Positions 14,230 through 21,994 of a stretch of DNA of 22,276 nucleotides are shown here, one piece after another. The stretch lies in contig CAZLXP010000037.1 in the NCBI GenBank assembly GCA_964563535.1, positions 1-22,276 of the forward strand, in the 5' to 3' direction. The translations under genes were made by a program, and so were the position numbers. The notes beneath the pieces are model-generated. The model was not told where the DNA came from. It saw only the letters and a program-made list of their open reading frames with translations, and searched no databases. The DNA is from WVWN01 sp964563535. Its GTDB lineage: Bacteria; RBG-13-66-14; B26-G2; WVWN01. Position 1 is the first letter of the stretch, and each line of letters opens with the position of its first letter.

Positions 14230-15548
14230 TATGCCGCCCCCTGTAGAAACCGGTCCACCGCGCCCATCGTCCGCCTCGAGCCGCCCATCATCTCGCGCGC
14301 CGCGGCGGCCGATTCCTCCCCCAGCACGGTCCGGACCTGCTCGTTGGCGTAGATTTCTCTTAAGGAGGTCAGCAAGTCCGTCGGGTCCCGGACCTGTATT
14401 CCGCCGCGTCCTTGCAGCTGCGCCGTCTCGACCGGGAAATTTTCCACATGCGGCCCCCATAACGTAACGCAACCGTGGTACGACGCCTCCATCATATTCT
14501 GCCCTCCGCGCTCCACGAACGAACCGCCGATAATCGCCACCGCCCCCAGCGGATAAAGGCCTCCCAGTTCGCCCAACGTATCGAGCACGACGGCGTCTAA
14601 GGGCGCCGCCGCCGGCAGCTCGCTCCTGAGCGCCGCGCTCAAGCCCAGCCTTAGCAACGACCGTAAAACCTCGCCGGCCCGGGCGGGGTAACGGGGCGCC
14701 ACGAACAACTTGAGAGCGGGATGTTCCCGCCGGAGTTCCAGGAATACGCCGGCGACGATTTCCTCTTCGCCGCCGTGGGTACTGGCCGCTATCATGACGT
14801 CGTCCCGGCCCGGATTACCCAGGGCCGTGGTTATCAATTCGGCGACGTCGGGCCGCGCCGTAGTTTCGTAGTTGTCGTACTTCAAGTTCCCGGTGACGGC
14901 GACGTCGGCGCCGTCCACGCCCATCGCCTCGTACCGAGGCCGGTATTCTTCTTCCGCGGCGCACACGAACTTCAGACGCCCGAACAGCGGTTCGAAAAGC
15001 CGGCGCGCTTGTTTATAACGCCGCAAACTACGCGCTGCGAACCGGCCGTTGACGACCCCTACCGGGATGCCCCGGCGAGCCAGCACGAATAAAAGATTAG
15101 GCCAATAATCGCCCTCCACCAACAGGACCAACGCCGGCCTTAGCCTCTCCACCGTTGCCGCTACGCTCGGATAAAGGTCGAAAGGTAAAGCGAGGTGGTG
15201 GTCGGCGGCGACTTGCTTGGCGACGTAGCGCCCGCCGGAGGTGAACGTCGTTAGCACGATTTCATATTGCGGGTACCCCCGCCTTAACTCTTTAACGAAC
15301 GCCCGGATGGCCAACGCCTCACCCACGGACGGCGCGTGGAGCCAGATGGATTTAGCAAGACGCGGAAGGCGGAAACCGAGCCGTTGGAGAAACCGCCCCC
15401 GGAATTCCCGCACCGCCAAAGCCGGCAACCATAAAAGGACGAATAGCGCGTGAACCAAAAAATTATACAGGGAGAACGCCAGCCAAAACCGGCCGCCCCA
15501 ACGGGACCCCTTCCCTCCGCCCTCCGCGGATTGGCGACGGCCCGCCAC
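14229..15548 (-). CDS. waaA: 3-deoxy-D-manno-octulosonic acid (Kdo) transferase
   Basis: 439 residues, also called kdtA. An N-terminal membrane anchor (about 21-45) precedes a GT30/GT-B fold. APSVGEALA (72-80) contains the family glutamate (Glu77) that acts as catalytic base. TGNLKYDNY, GGSFVERGGQNMMEA and GPHVENF mark the CMP-Kdo-binding half. It transfers Kdo from CMP-Kdo to lipid IVA on the cytoplasmic face; the number of Kdo residues added cannot be inferred. The GTG start follows the msbA stop directly (TAA GTG) with GAGG five bases upstream. The N-terminus (first about 18 residues, Arg/Gly/Ser-rich) is longer than in many homologues. Confidence 0.93.
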   Translation of the reverse strand: MAGRRQSAEGGGKGSRWGGRFWLAFSLYNFLVHALFVLLWLPALAVREFRGRFLQRLGFRLPRLAKSIWLHAPSVGEALAIRAFVKELRRGYPQYEIVLTTFTSGGRYVAKQVAADHHLALPFDLYPSVAATVERLRPALVLLVEGDYWPNLLFVLARRGIPVGVVNGRFAARSLRRYKQARRLFEPLFGRLKFVCAAEEEYRPRYEAMGVDGADVAVTGNLKYDNYETTARPDVAELITTALGNPGRDDVMIAASTHGGEEEIVAGVFLELRREHPALKLFVAPRYPARAGEVLRSLLRLGLSAALRSELPAAAPLDAVVLDTLGELGGLYPLGAVAIIGGSFVERGGQNMMEASYHGCVTLWGPHVENFPVETAQLQGRGGIQVRDPTDLLTSLREIYANEQVRTVLGEESAAAAREMMGGSRRTMGAVDRFLQGAA

Positions 15549-17360
15549 TTAGGCCTCGTGGTCGCCCGCCAATTGGGCGTGGAGGAGACGGGTGTAAACG
15601 CCGTCCTTTCTTATCAATTCGTGGTGATTCCCGACTTCGACGACGCGGCCGCGGTCCAACACAACTATACGGTCGGCGCGCCGGACCGTCGATAAGCGGT
15701 GGGCGACGACAAAAGTGGTACGTCCCGCCATCAACCGCTCCAACGCTTCACGGATGAGCGCTTCGGATTCGGCGTCGAGGTGGGAGGTCGCCTCGTCGAG
15801 TATCAAGATGCGCGGGTCTTTGATCAACGCCCGGGCTATGGCGAGCCGCTGCCTTTGACCGCCCGAAATCTGAACGCCGCGCTCGCCGACGTAAGAATCA
15901 TAACCCTTCGCGAAAGCCATTATGAAATCGTCGGCGTTAGCGGCCCGGGCCGCGGCCCGCACCTCTTCGATATCGGCGTCCAACTTGCCGTACCTTATAT
16001 TATTTAAAACGGTATCGGCGAACAATATGGATTCTTGCGGCACGAGGCTTATCTGGTCCCGCAAGCAGTCGAGGTCGTAGTCGCGGATGTCGTAGCCGTC
16101 GATAGTCAACGCGCCGCTCGTGAATTCGTAGAAACGGGGGAGGAGGCTGACCAAGGTCGTCTTCCCCGCGCCCGACGGCCCTACTACCGCGATAACCTCG
16201 CTCGGGTGAACTAACAGCGTCACGCCCTCGAGCACGCAAGTCCTATTATCGTACGTGAACGAAACGTCGTCGAAATAGACCGCGCCTTCGACCCGGCGCT
16301 TCAAATCGCCGGTGCGCCACAGGCGCCGCTCTTCGGGTTCGTCTATCACTTCGTAAACGCGGGCGCCCGCGGCGAGCGCCCGTTGGACGAGGGCCGTTAC
16401 CCGGCCCAATACTTTGACCGGTTGATAGAGAATGACTACCAGGCCGGTGAAGCCCAAAAGCGTCCCCGTCGTCATGCGGCCCGACAGGACGAGGTGGCAC
16501 CCCACCCAAAAAAACCCCGCGATGCCCAGGCCGCTCACGACTTCCATCAACGGGCGAAGTACGGAATCGACCTTGACGCCGTACATCCAGGCCTTGAACG
16601 TCTCCCAGTTGCGCCGCAGGAAACGCAGCCGTTCGAAGTCCTCCCGCCGGAAGGATTTGATCAATTTAATGTTCTGCAGCGTTTCGGACAACAGCGCCGT
16701 CAACGAACCGATTTCGGTCTGGAAGCGCTTACCCGCCGTCCGGCTCTTACTGCCGAGGTTGGTGATGATCCACCCGAGCGCCGGGAAGGTTACTAAAACG
16801 AGCAACGTAAGCTTCCACGAGCGGGCGAACATAACCACCAATACGATAACGAGCGTCGTCAATGCCGAGGTGATGTCCTTCAACGCGTTCGCCGTTTCCT
16901 GCAGGACGTTGACGTCGTTGGTTACGCGCGAGACGACGTCCCCCGACCGCCGTAAGTCGTAATAGCGAAGCGGCAACGTCACGAGGTGATTGAAGGCCCG
17001 CTCGCGAATGTTGAAGACGACGCGCTGACCGGCGTACGAGATAAGGTACGACGTCAGAAATATAAAGGCGCCGGATAAAAGGATCACGACCAAAACCCAC
17101 GCCGGCAGGAAATTGACTACGGCTAGCCGGGGCTTCTCAAAACCCAGCAGCAAGAGGTTGAACATCAACTGGTCCTTCTTGCCGGCGAGCACGTCAATGA
17201 CTTGGCCGAGAACGACCGGCAACGACGCCTCGAACGCGGAGGCCAACGCCGACGCGATCATACCTACGAGTAAAAGGTGCCAATAGCGCGCCGCGGCGGC
17301 CAAAAGCCGCCGTGCCACGCCCGGCACGCGAAGTTGCTTTGGCTGTTGGGCGTCGGCCAT
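15549..17360 (-). CDS. msbA: Lipid A export ABC transporter, permease and ATPase fused (MsbA)
   Basis: 603 residues from ATG 17360. The frame is open to 17639 but that extension overlaps lpxB and lacks family similarity; ATG 17360 shares one base with the lpxB stop (TGATG). Residues about 25-325 hold six membrane helices. The ATPase domain has Walker A GPSGAGKT (394-401), Q-loop VPQES (440-444), signature SGGQ (499-502), Walker B ILILDE (518-523) and switch histidine VAHRLS (552-557). MsbA-type exporters flip lipid A-core across the inner membrane. The family also contains drug and other lipid exporters; the position between lpxB and waaA supports the lipid A role. Confidence 0.93.
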   Translation of the reverse strand: MADAQQPKQLRVPGVARRLLAAAARYWHLLLVGMIASALASAFEASLPVVLGQVIDVLAGKKDQLMFNLLLLGFEKPRLAVVNFLPAWVLVVILLSGAFIFLTSYLISYAGQRVVFNIRERAFNHLVTLPLRYYDLRRSGDVVSRVTNDVNVLQETANALKDITSALTTLVIVLVVMFARSWKLTLLVLVTFPALGWIITNLGSKSRTAGKRFQTEIGSLTALLSETLQNIKLIKSFRREDFERLRFLRRNWETFKAWMYGVKVDSVLRPLMEVVSGLGIAGFFWVGCHLVLSGRMTTGTLLGFTGLVVILYQPVKVLGRVTALVQRALAAGARVYEVIDEPEERRLWRTGDLKRRVEGAVYFDDVSFTYDNRTCVLEGVTLLVHPSEVIAVVGPSGAGKTTLVSLLPRFYEFTSGALTIDGYDIRDYDLDCLRDQISLVPQESILFADTVLNNIRYGKLDADIEEVRAAARAANADDFIMAFAKGYDSYVGERGVQISGGQRQRLAIARALIKDPRILILDEATSHLDAESEALIREALERLMAGRTTFVVAHRLSTVRRADRIVVLDRGRVVEVGNHHELIRKDGVYTRLLHAQLAGDHEA

Positions 17361-18499
17361 CACGAAACGGCGTCCAGTATTAAACGCGCGGCGCACTCGG
17401 CGGCGCCCGCGCCGTTGCGCGAAAGCGCCGAGGGCGGTTGCAGCCCGTCCCTTATGGCCGCGTATTCCACCCGGATCTGTTCCCGCAACGATTCGTCCGT
17501 CAATATCCGGACCGTCTCGTACGCGATTAATTCCGGCCTTACGTCCTCCTGAAGTAGCTCCGGGACGACCGGCTTTCCGGCCATTATGTTCGGTAAACCC
17601 AGGTGGGTTACGTATACGAGGCGCCGGCCTAATTCCCACGTCAGGCGATTGACTTTATATAATACCACGGCCGGCGTATCCAGAATAGCGAGTTCCAACG
17701 AAGCCGTGCCCGAGGCCACGATAGCGCCGTCCGCGGCGGCCATCAAATCGACGACCGGTTCCGCCGTCGGCGACGCGCCGGCGGGCAACGGCGCATATTC
17801 TTCCAGTATTCCCGCGCCGAGCGAACGCGCCGGCGCTACGAACGCGCGAACGTCCGGCAGTTGGCGTATTACGGCCGCCAAAGCGTCGGCCACCGGCGGC
17901 CACAGCGCCGCTACCTCCTGGCGGCGGCTACCCGGCAGAACCAACAACAACCTCTCGCCCGGGCGCAGGCCCAACGCCCCCCTTACGTCCCGACCCGACG
18001 GCTTCGTAATATCGACTAAGGGGTGCCCCACAAACGCCACCGCGGCGCCGGCACGACGCCAGAAGTTGACTTCGAAAGGAAACACGGCCAATACTAAGTC
18101 GAGGTCCCGGGCCAATCGTTTCCCGCGGTGACGACCCCACGCCCATAATTTGGGAGGTATATAATAAAACGTCTTCCGGCCCGCTCTTTTAGCCCGGGCC
18201 ACTAAGCGGGCGTTAAAGCCGCCGTAGTCTATCGCTACCAGCGCGTCGCCGTCGGCGGCCACCGCCGCCGCCAGCGCGCCGAGGTCCCGCCTAATTTGGC
18301 CCAAGCGGCCCAATACTTCCACGAACCCGACGACGCCGTGGCTCTCAGCCGCGACTACGGCGTCGACCCCCGCCTCGCGCATGCGAGGGCCCGCCATCCC
18401 CGCGAGCTCGACGCCGGGAGCCAACCGTTGAAGGGCGAGGGCCAGGTGCGCGCCGTGGAGGTCGCCCGATTCTTCGCCCGCGGTAAGGTATATCTTCAT
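17360..18499 (-). CDS. lpxB: Lipid-A-disaccharide synthase
   Basis: 379 residues, the normal length. Joins UDP-2,3-diacylglucosamine and lipid X into the lipid A disaccharide (GT19). Visible family motifs are AGEESGDLHGA (7-17), GGFNARL, YYIPPKLWAWG, VFPFEVNFW with FVGHPLVD, and LPGSRRQEV. Family enzymes usually have DFN where this has GGFN; the asparagine is kept. The ATG is four bases after the threonine aldolase stop, with only a weak GACGAG before it, so translation is probably coupled. Its stop overlaps the msbA start. The other early lipid A genes (lpxA, lpxC, lpxD) are not in the window. Confidence 0.95.
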   Translation of the reverse strand: MKIYLTAGEESGDLHGAHLALALQRLAPGVELAGMAGPRMREAGVDAVVAAESHGVVGFVEVLGRLGQIRRDLGALAAAVAADGDALVAIDYGGFNARLVARAKRAGRKTFYYIPPKLWAWGRHRGKRLARDLDLVLAVFPFEVNFWRRAGAAVAFVGHPLVDITKPSGRDVRGALGLRPGERLLLVLPGSRRQEVAALWPPVADALAAVIRQLPDVRAFVAPARSLGAGILEEYAPLPAGASPTAEPVVDLMAAADGAIVASGTASLELAILDTPAVVLYKVNRLTWELGRRLVYVTHLGLPNIMAGKPVVPELLQEDVRPELIAYETVRILTDESLREQIRVEYAAIRDGLQPPSALSRNGAGAAECAARLILDAVS

Positions 18500-18503
18500 C
18501 TCG

Positions 18504-19550
18504 TCACGAGCTCGCGCGCAGCTTCGCGACCGCGTCCTCGAACGCCCGGAGGGCGCGCTCGACGTCGGCGTCGTCCAAACCCAAATGCGTTACGGCGCGT
18601 ATGCGGCGAGGTCCTACCGCGTGTAGCAATACGCCGTTCTCTTTAACCAAGTCGGCTAAGGCCGCGGCGGTAAAAGCTTCGCCGACCACGTCTATCATAA
18701 GGATATTCGTCTCGGGGGACGCGATAGCTAAAACGGCCAGGTGGGCTAAGCCTTCCGCCAGGACCCGGGCGCGACGATGGTCCTCGGCGAGGCGTTCCAC
18801 GTTATGTTCGACGGCGTACAGGGCGGCGGCCGCCAACACGCCGGCCTGCCGCATCGCGCCGCCGAAAGAACGCCGCACCATAATCGCCTCTTCGACGAAC
18901 TCGCGCGTGCCGCACAGGCAGGAACCGACCGGCGCCCCGAGGCCCTTCGAAAAACATACCGATACGCTATCGACGCAGGCCGCGTAATCGGACAAGCGAA
19001 CGCCGGTAGCGACGGCCGCGTTCCACAAGCGAGCGCCGTCTAAGTGTACCGGGATGCCGCGCGCGCGGGCGTGCGCGCCGACGTCGGCCATAACCTCGAG
19101 CGGGACGACGACGCCACCCGCGCTATTGTGCGTGTTTTCGAGGCATATAAGGCCGGTGCGCGGGAAATAATCGGCGACGGGGCGGATGGCGGGTTCTACG
19201 TCGGCCCACGTTAAGACGCCGCGTTCGCCGGCGACGGGGACCAGTTGGATACCGGACCGGGCGGCCGCGCCCGCCATCTCGTGGTGAAAAGTGTGCGCGC
19301 CGGCCTCGCAAATCGCCTCCGCCCCGCGGCACGCCGCCTTAAGCGCCACCTGGTTGGACATCGTACCCGAGGGCATAAAGAGGCCGGCCTCTTTACCCAG
19401 CAACTCGGCCACGACCTCCTGGAGATTATTGACGGTCGGGTCTTCGCGGTATACGTCGTCGCCGACCTCGGCTCGAGCCATAGCCTCCCGCATAGCCGCC
19501 GAAGGTTTGGTGACGGTGTCGCTGCGCAAATCGATTAGTTTGGGGGTCAT
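18504..19550 (-). CDS. ltaE: Low-specificity L-threonine aldolase
   Basis: 348 residues from ATG 19550; a TTG three codons upstream (19559) is possible but less likely. This fold-type I PLP enzyme splits L-threonine or L-allo-threonine into glycine and acetaldehyde in the cytoplasm. Visible motifs: LRSDTVTKPS near the start, GDDVYREDPTVN (30-41), MPSGTMSNQ (59-67), HLDGARLWNA (169-178, with the PLP-contacting Asp171) and SKGLGAPVGS (201-210, PLP lysine Lys202). It is the first gene of the lipid A operon, four bases before lpxB; no direct link between glycine supply and lipid A is known, so the shared transcript may be for convenience. A weak promoter lies at 19572-19600. Confidence 0.93.
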   Translation of the reverse strand: MTPKLIDLRSDTVTKPSAAMREAMARAEVGDDVYREDPTVNNLQEVVAELLGKEAGLFMPSGTMSNQVALKAACRGAEAICEAGAHTFHHEMAGAAARSGIQLVPVAGERGVLTWADVEPAIRPVADYFPRTGLICLENTHNSAGGVVVPLEVMADVGAHARARGIPVHLDGARLWNAAVATGVRLSDYAACVDSVSVCFSKGLGAPVGSCLCGTREFVEEAIMVRRSFGGAMRQAGVLAAAALYAVEHNVERLAEDHRRARVLAEGLAHLAVLAIASPETNILMIDVVGEAFTAAALADLVKENGVLLHAVGPRRIRAVTHLGLDDADVERALRAFEDAVAKLRASS

Positions 19551-19571
19551 CGCTTCCAATTACGAATTTTT

Positions 19572-19600
19572 ATACTACCATATTCGAATAACCGCCGCAA
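19572..19600 (-). promoter_or_regulatory. Weak candidate promoter of the ltaE-lipid A operon
   Basis: TTGCGG (19595-19600), 17 bases, TAGTAT (19572-19577) on the minus strand. The -10 matches four of six consensus bases and the -35 three of six. It is placed just after a terminator, where the operon needs a promoter, which is the main support. Confidence 0.4.
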
Positions 19601-19601
19601 C

Positions 19602-19642
19602 TAAAGCGTAAAACCGGCCCGCGGGCCGGTTTCACGACGCTT
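19602..19642 (-). terminator. Terminator ending the DUF4870 gene group (may work both ways)
   Basis: Core stem AAACCGGCCC (19611-19620) with GGGCCGGTTT (19623-19632), a perfect 10-bp palindrome around GC. AAAGCGT and ACGCTTT outside it can add seven pairs with a small internal loop. On the minus strand the stem leads into TTTTACGCTTT. The two-base loop means the tip pairs probably open. Confidence 0.75.
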
Positions 19643-19655
19643 TTAAATCTTCCAA

Positions 19656-19982
19656 TCAAATATTAATCTTCGACGCCAAGTCCCACGCGGCTGGTATCTT
19701 CCAAAACTCGCCTTGCAGCGTTTTCACCAGCGCGACGATCTGGACGACGAAGATAAGGAGCACCAAAAGGCCGCCGCCGAACGGCGGGACGACGAAACAC
19801 GAAAACGTTGAAGCCAACGCGCCGGCGATAAATAATACCATCGCCTGTTTACCGTGGGCGCGGCAGAAGCGATTTTGCGGCTTCACGACAAGGGGTATGA
19901 AAAACAATATCCCAAGGTAACCTATCGCCGCCAACGCCTTGCCGTCCGTTACCTCTTCGGCGGTATATTCAACGTCGCCCAC
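19656..19982 (-). CDS. DUF4870 / Tic20-like small membrane protein, copy 4
   Basis: 108 residues, GTG start two bases after the stop of the preceding copy, with no clear Shine-Dalgarno, so probably translated by coupling. A short acidic N-terminus (EYTAEEVTDGKAL) leads into AAIGYLGILFFIPLVVK, then FCRAHGKQAMVLF, two further membrane segments and the end motif LQGEFWKIPAAWDLASK. This layout (three or four helices, an FCxxHGKQ-type loop) is that of DUF4870 proteins, whose function is unknown; they are distantly related to chloroplast Tic20. Inner membrane. It is the last of the tandem set and precedes a strong terminator. Confidence 0.85.
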   Translation of the reverse strand: MGDVEYTAEEVTDGKALAAIGYLGILFFIPLVVKPQNRFCRAHGKQAMVLFIAGALASTFSCFVVPPFGGGLLVLLIFVVQIVALVKTLQGEFWKIPAAWDLASKINI

Positions 19983-19984
19983 GG

Positions 19985-20305
19985 CTAAAATGTCAGCTTA
20001 GCCGCGATATTGCCGAGCCACGGTACCTTCCAGAACTGCCCCTGGGCCGCCTTGATAAGGCCTATGATGGCGAGGATAAAAATTATGGGCCACCCGATGA
20101 ACCAACCCAGGAAGGGTATTACGGCGCAGATGATCCACGCGACGAACAACACGAGCCCTTGCTTCGCGTGGGCGCGGCAGAATTTATTTTCGGGTTTGGC
20201 GAGGAGCGGTATCAGGAACAATATTCCCAAGTAACCGATCGCCGCGAAAACTTTACCGTCCTCTATTTCCTGGGGCGTGAACTCCGACGCCGGCGTCTCG
20301 ACCAT
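19985..20305 (-). CDS. DUF4870 / Tic20-like small membrane protein, copy 3
   Basis: 106 residues from ATG 20305, preferred to an upstream start at 20356 because AGGAGG lies nine bases before it and because the shorter form matches the other copies. Sequence VETPASEFTPQEIEDGKVF leads into AAIGYLGILFLIPLLAK, FCRAHAKQGLVLF, a helix pair with FLGWFIGWPIIFILAIIGL, and QGQFWKVPWLGNIAAK. Compared with copies 2 and 4 the core motifs are nearly the same, and the loop reads AHAKQ rather than HGKQ. Function unknown. Confidence 0.85.
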   Translation of the reverse strand: MVETPASEFTPQEIEDGKVFAAIGYLGILFLIPLLAKPENKFCRAHAKQGLVLFVAWIICAVIPFLGWFIGWPIIFILAIIGLIKAAQGQFWKVPWLGNIAAKLTF

Positions 20306-20314
20306 CGCGGATAA

Positions 20315-20320
20315 CCTCCT
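20315..20320 (-). promoter_or_regulatory. Ribosome binding site that decides the DUF4870 copy 3 start
   Basis: A full AGGAGG on the minus strand, nine bases before ATG 20305 and inside the longer open frame that starts at 20356. Confidence 0.75.
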
Positions 20321-20382
20321 GCGACGAAACGTTCCGTTATATCCTTCCGGCGACACCCGCCGGATGATAACGTAAACCGTTA

Positions 20383-20766
20383 TTAGAATTTAAGCTTTTC
20401 GGCCAACGGCGCGAGGACCGGCATCTTCCAGTATTCGCCCTTCAACGCCATAACGAGGCCCCAAATGGACAAGCCCAGCGCGCAAACCCAGTACGCGAGC
20501 CATAGAATCGAACTTACTATCCAACCGGCGCACGGAAGGAATCCCAACACGACGTTAATTATTATCAAGACTATGGCGCCGATTACCTCGAACCCGAACA
20601 GCACCGCGCCTTGTTTGCCGTGGAATTGGCAAAACTTGTTTTCCTTCTTAGCGAGCAGGGGCACCAAGAAGAGGATGCCAAGGTACCCTATAGCCGCGAG
20701 CGTTTTGCCTTCTTCGACCTCGGGCGGCAAAACTTTTTGCCCTTCTTTTCCCGTACCGTTTCCCAT
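20383..20766 (-). CDS. DUF4870 / Tic20-like small membrane protein, copy 2
   Basis: 127 residues. GGAGG lies six bases before ATG 20766. A charged N-terminus (GTGKEGQKVLPPEVEEGKTL) precedes AAIGYLGILFLVPLLAK, FCQFHGKQGAVLF, then a longer hydrophobic middle than in copies 3 and 4 (IGAIVLIIINVVLGFLPCAGW and a further helix) and LKGEYWKMPVLAPLAEK. The extra 10-20 residues fall between the second and third helix. The 77-base gap to copy 3 is wider than the other gaps in the set. Function unknown; the family's polytopic build suggests a channel-like or assembly role but nothing here proves it. Confidence 0.85.
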   Translation of the reverse strand: MGNGTGKEGQKVLPPEVEEGKTLAAIGYLGILFLVPLLAKKENKFCQFHGKQGAVLFGFEVIGAIVLIIINVVLGFLPCAGWIVSSILWLAYWVCALGLSIWGLVMALKGEYWKMPVLAPLAEKLKF

Positions 20767-20798
20767 ATTCTACCTCCGTACGTGGGTTGGATTCCGCC

Positions 20799-21065
20799 TT
20801 ACCGCGTTGCGCGCGGGCCCCGTAGGGCCCGCACGATGATTATTATTTTTACCACGGCGACGACGCCGATAGGGGCCGCGAAAGCCGTCGCCGGCCAACC
20901 GAGCTTAATACGGACGACGTCGAACAGGACGAACCCTACCACTTCCCATATAAAAATTACGAAACCGCGCCGGCCGTGCCGGGAGACGTCCCCTCGGCCG
21001 TATAAATGCGTGAACAAGCCCAGAAACGCGACATAAGATAACGCGCGCCAAACGGCCTCTCTCAT
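20799..21065 (-). CDS. Small membrane protein, diverged DUF4870 relative (copy 1)
   Basis: 88 residues, no strong Shine-Dalgarno before ATG 21065. It starts MREAVWRALSYVAFLGLFTHL, then RHGRRGFVIFIWEVVGFVLF, a third helix and a basic end. The spacing of an opening helix, a loop with H-x-x-x-G and a following aromatic helix matches the DUF4870 copies downstream (RHGRRGFVIF against AHAKQGLVLF). It lacks the N-terminal acidic segment, the cysteine of the FCxxH loop and the FWK end motif. I read it as a decayed or specialised member of the tandem set, though chance similarity between small membrane proteins cannot be excluded. Confidence 0.6.
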   Translation of the reverse strand: MREAVWRALSYVAFLGLFTHLYGRGDVSRHGRRGFVIFIWEVVGFVLFDVVRIKLGWPATAFAAPIGVVAVVKIIIIVRALRGPRATR

Positions 21066-21130
21066 TTACCGTAAAATATTAACAAATGTTTCGGCGGGTA
21101 AGCAAGCCAATTATGCTCCCGCGCCCCCTA

Positions 21131-21994
21131 TTATCCCGACGAGTTTATATCGCCGTCGGTTTTCCATCTCCTCAATTTCGCGACCACTTCCTCGATTACC
21201 CAATCGGGCGTGGACGTCCCGGCAGTAACGCCTACAGTGCCGACCCCCTCAAACCATCCCGCGCTCAGCTCCTCGGCCGTCTCGACGTGATAGGTCCGCG
21301 CGCCCGCGCGCCGGCATATCTGGGCCAGGCGACCGGTATTAGCGCTGTTCCTGCCGCCCACGACCACCATAACGTCGACCTCGCCCGCGAGCTCCAGGGC
21401 GGCCTTTTGACGCTTAGCGGTGGCGTCGCACAACGTGTTGAAGACGCGGACCTCTTGCGCTTTATCCAGGAGCACGCCGACGATAAGACGACAAGCCGAC
21501 GCGGCGTGGGTCGTTTGCATAACGACGCCTATCTTTTCGGTGCGGGGGACGGCCGCGGCCTCTTCTTCGGAGTTAACGATGACGGCGGCCGGCCCGGCGT
21601 AACCCGCGATCGCCCGCACCTCGGGGTGGTCGCCGTCGCCGATTATAACCACTTCGTAGCCCTCGTCGGCAAGCGTCGCCGCTCGTTGTTGTACCGCCTT
21701 GACCGTCGGGCAAGTCAAGTCCAAAATATTTACGCCCTGCTCCCCCAGCCGGTCCACGACTTCGGGGGGCAATCCGTGCGACCGTATGATAACCGTCCCG
21801 GCGCGCAAGGCCGCGGGGTCGCGCGCGGCTCGCACGTCCATGCGCTCGAGCTGCGCTACGACTTGGGGGTTGTGGATTAACTCTCCCAACGTGTACACCG
21901 GCTTGGCGGCCGTAGCCGCGGCCTCGAACGCCGCCTTCGTGGCCCGTTTTACGCCGTAACAAAAACCGGCGTCCGAAGCTACGATTACTTTCAC
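21131..21994 (-). CDS. ispH: 4-hydroxy-3-methylbut-2-enyl diphosphate reductase
   Basis: 287 residues, a normal single-domain length. It catalyses the last step of the MEP pathway, making IPP and DMAPP, and uses a [4Fe-4S] cluster. The three cluster cysteines are present: Cys12 (GFCYGVKRA), Cys95 (DLTCPTVK) and Cys189 (NTLCDATAKRQ). Substrate-binding residues appear as SHG (His73), HPEV (His123, Glu125) and TPDW near the end. The start is GTG 21994, overlapping the acyltransferase stop by four bases (GTGA). Its products feed polyprenyl carriers that GT39-type enzymes and cell-wall synthesis use. Confidence 0.96.
   Translation of the reverse strand: MKVIVASDAGFCYGVKRATKAAFEAAATAAKPVYTLGELIHNPQVVAQLERMDVRAARDPAALRAGTVIIRSHGLPPEVVDRLGEQGVNILDLTCPTVKAVQQRAATLADEGYEVVIIGDGDHPEVRAIAGYAGPAAVIVNSEEEAAAVPRTEKIGVVMQTTHAASACRLIVGVLLDKAQEVRVFNTLCDATAKRQKAALELAGEVDVMVVVGGRNSANTGRLAQICRRAGARTYHVETAEELSAGWFEGVGTVGVTAGTSTPDWVIEEVVAKLRRWKTDGDINSSG

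Noticed and set aside
14230..14472. An 81-codon N-terminal extension of the lpxK frame
   Set aside because: It lies inside waaA, is Arg/Gly-rich without family similarity, and ATG 14229 has a good ribosome site and a TAATG junction.
17361..17639. A 93-codon N-terminal extension of the msbA frame
   Set aside because: It overlaps lpxB and looks like out-of-frame coding sequence; ATG 17360 gives the normal MsbA length.
21086..21880. A 264-codon plus-strand open frame
   Set aside because: It is antisense to ispH, which is certain from its three cluster cysteines; the plus-strand product has no family features.
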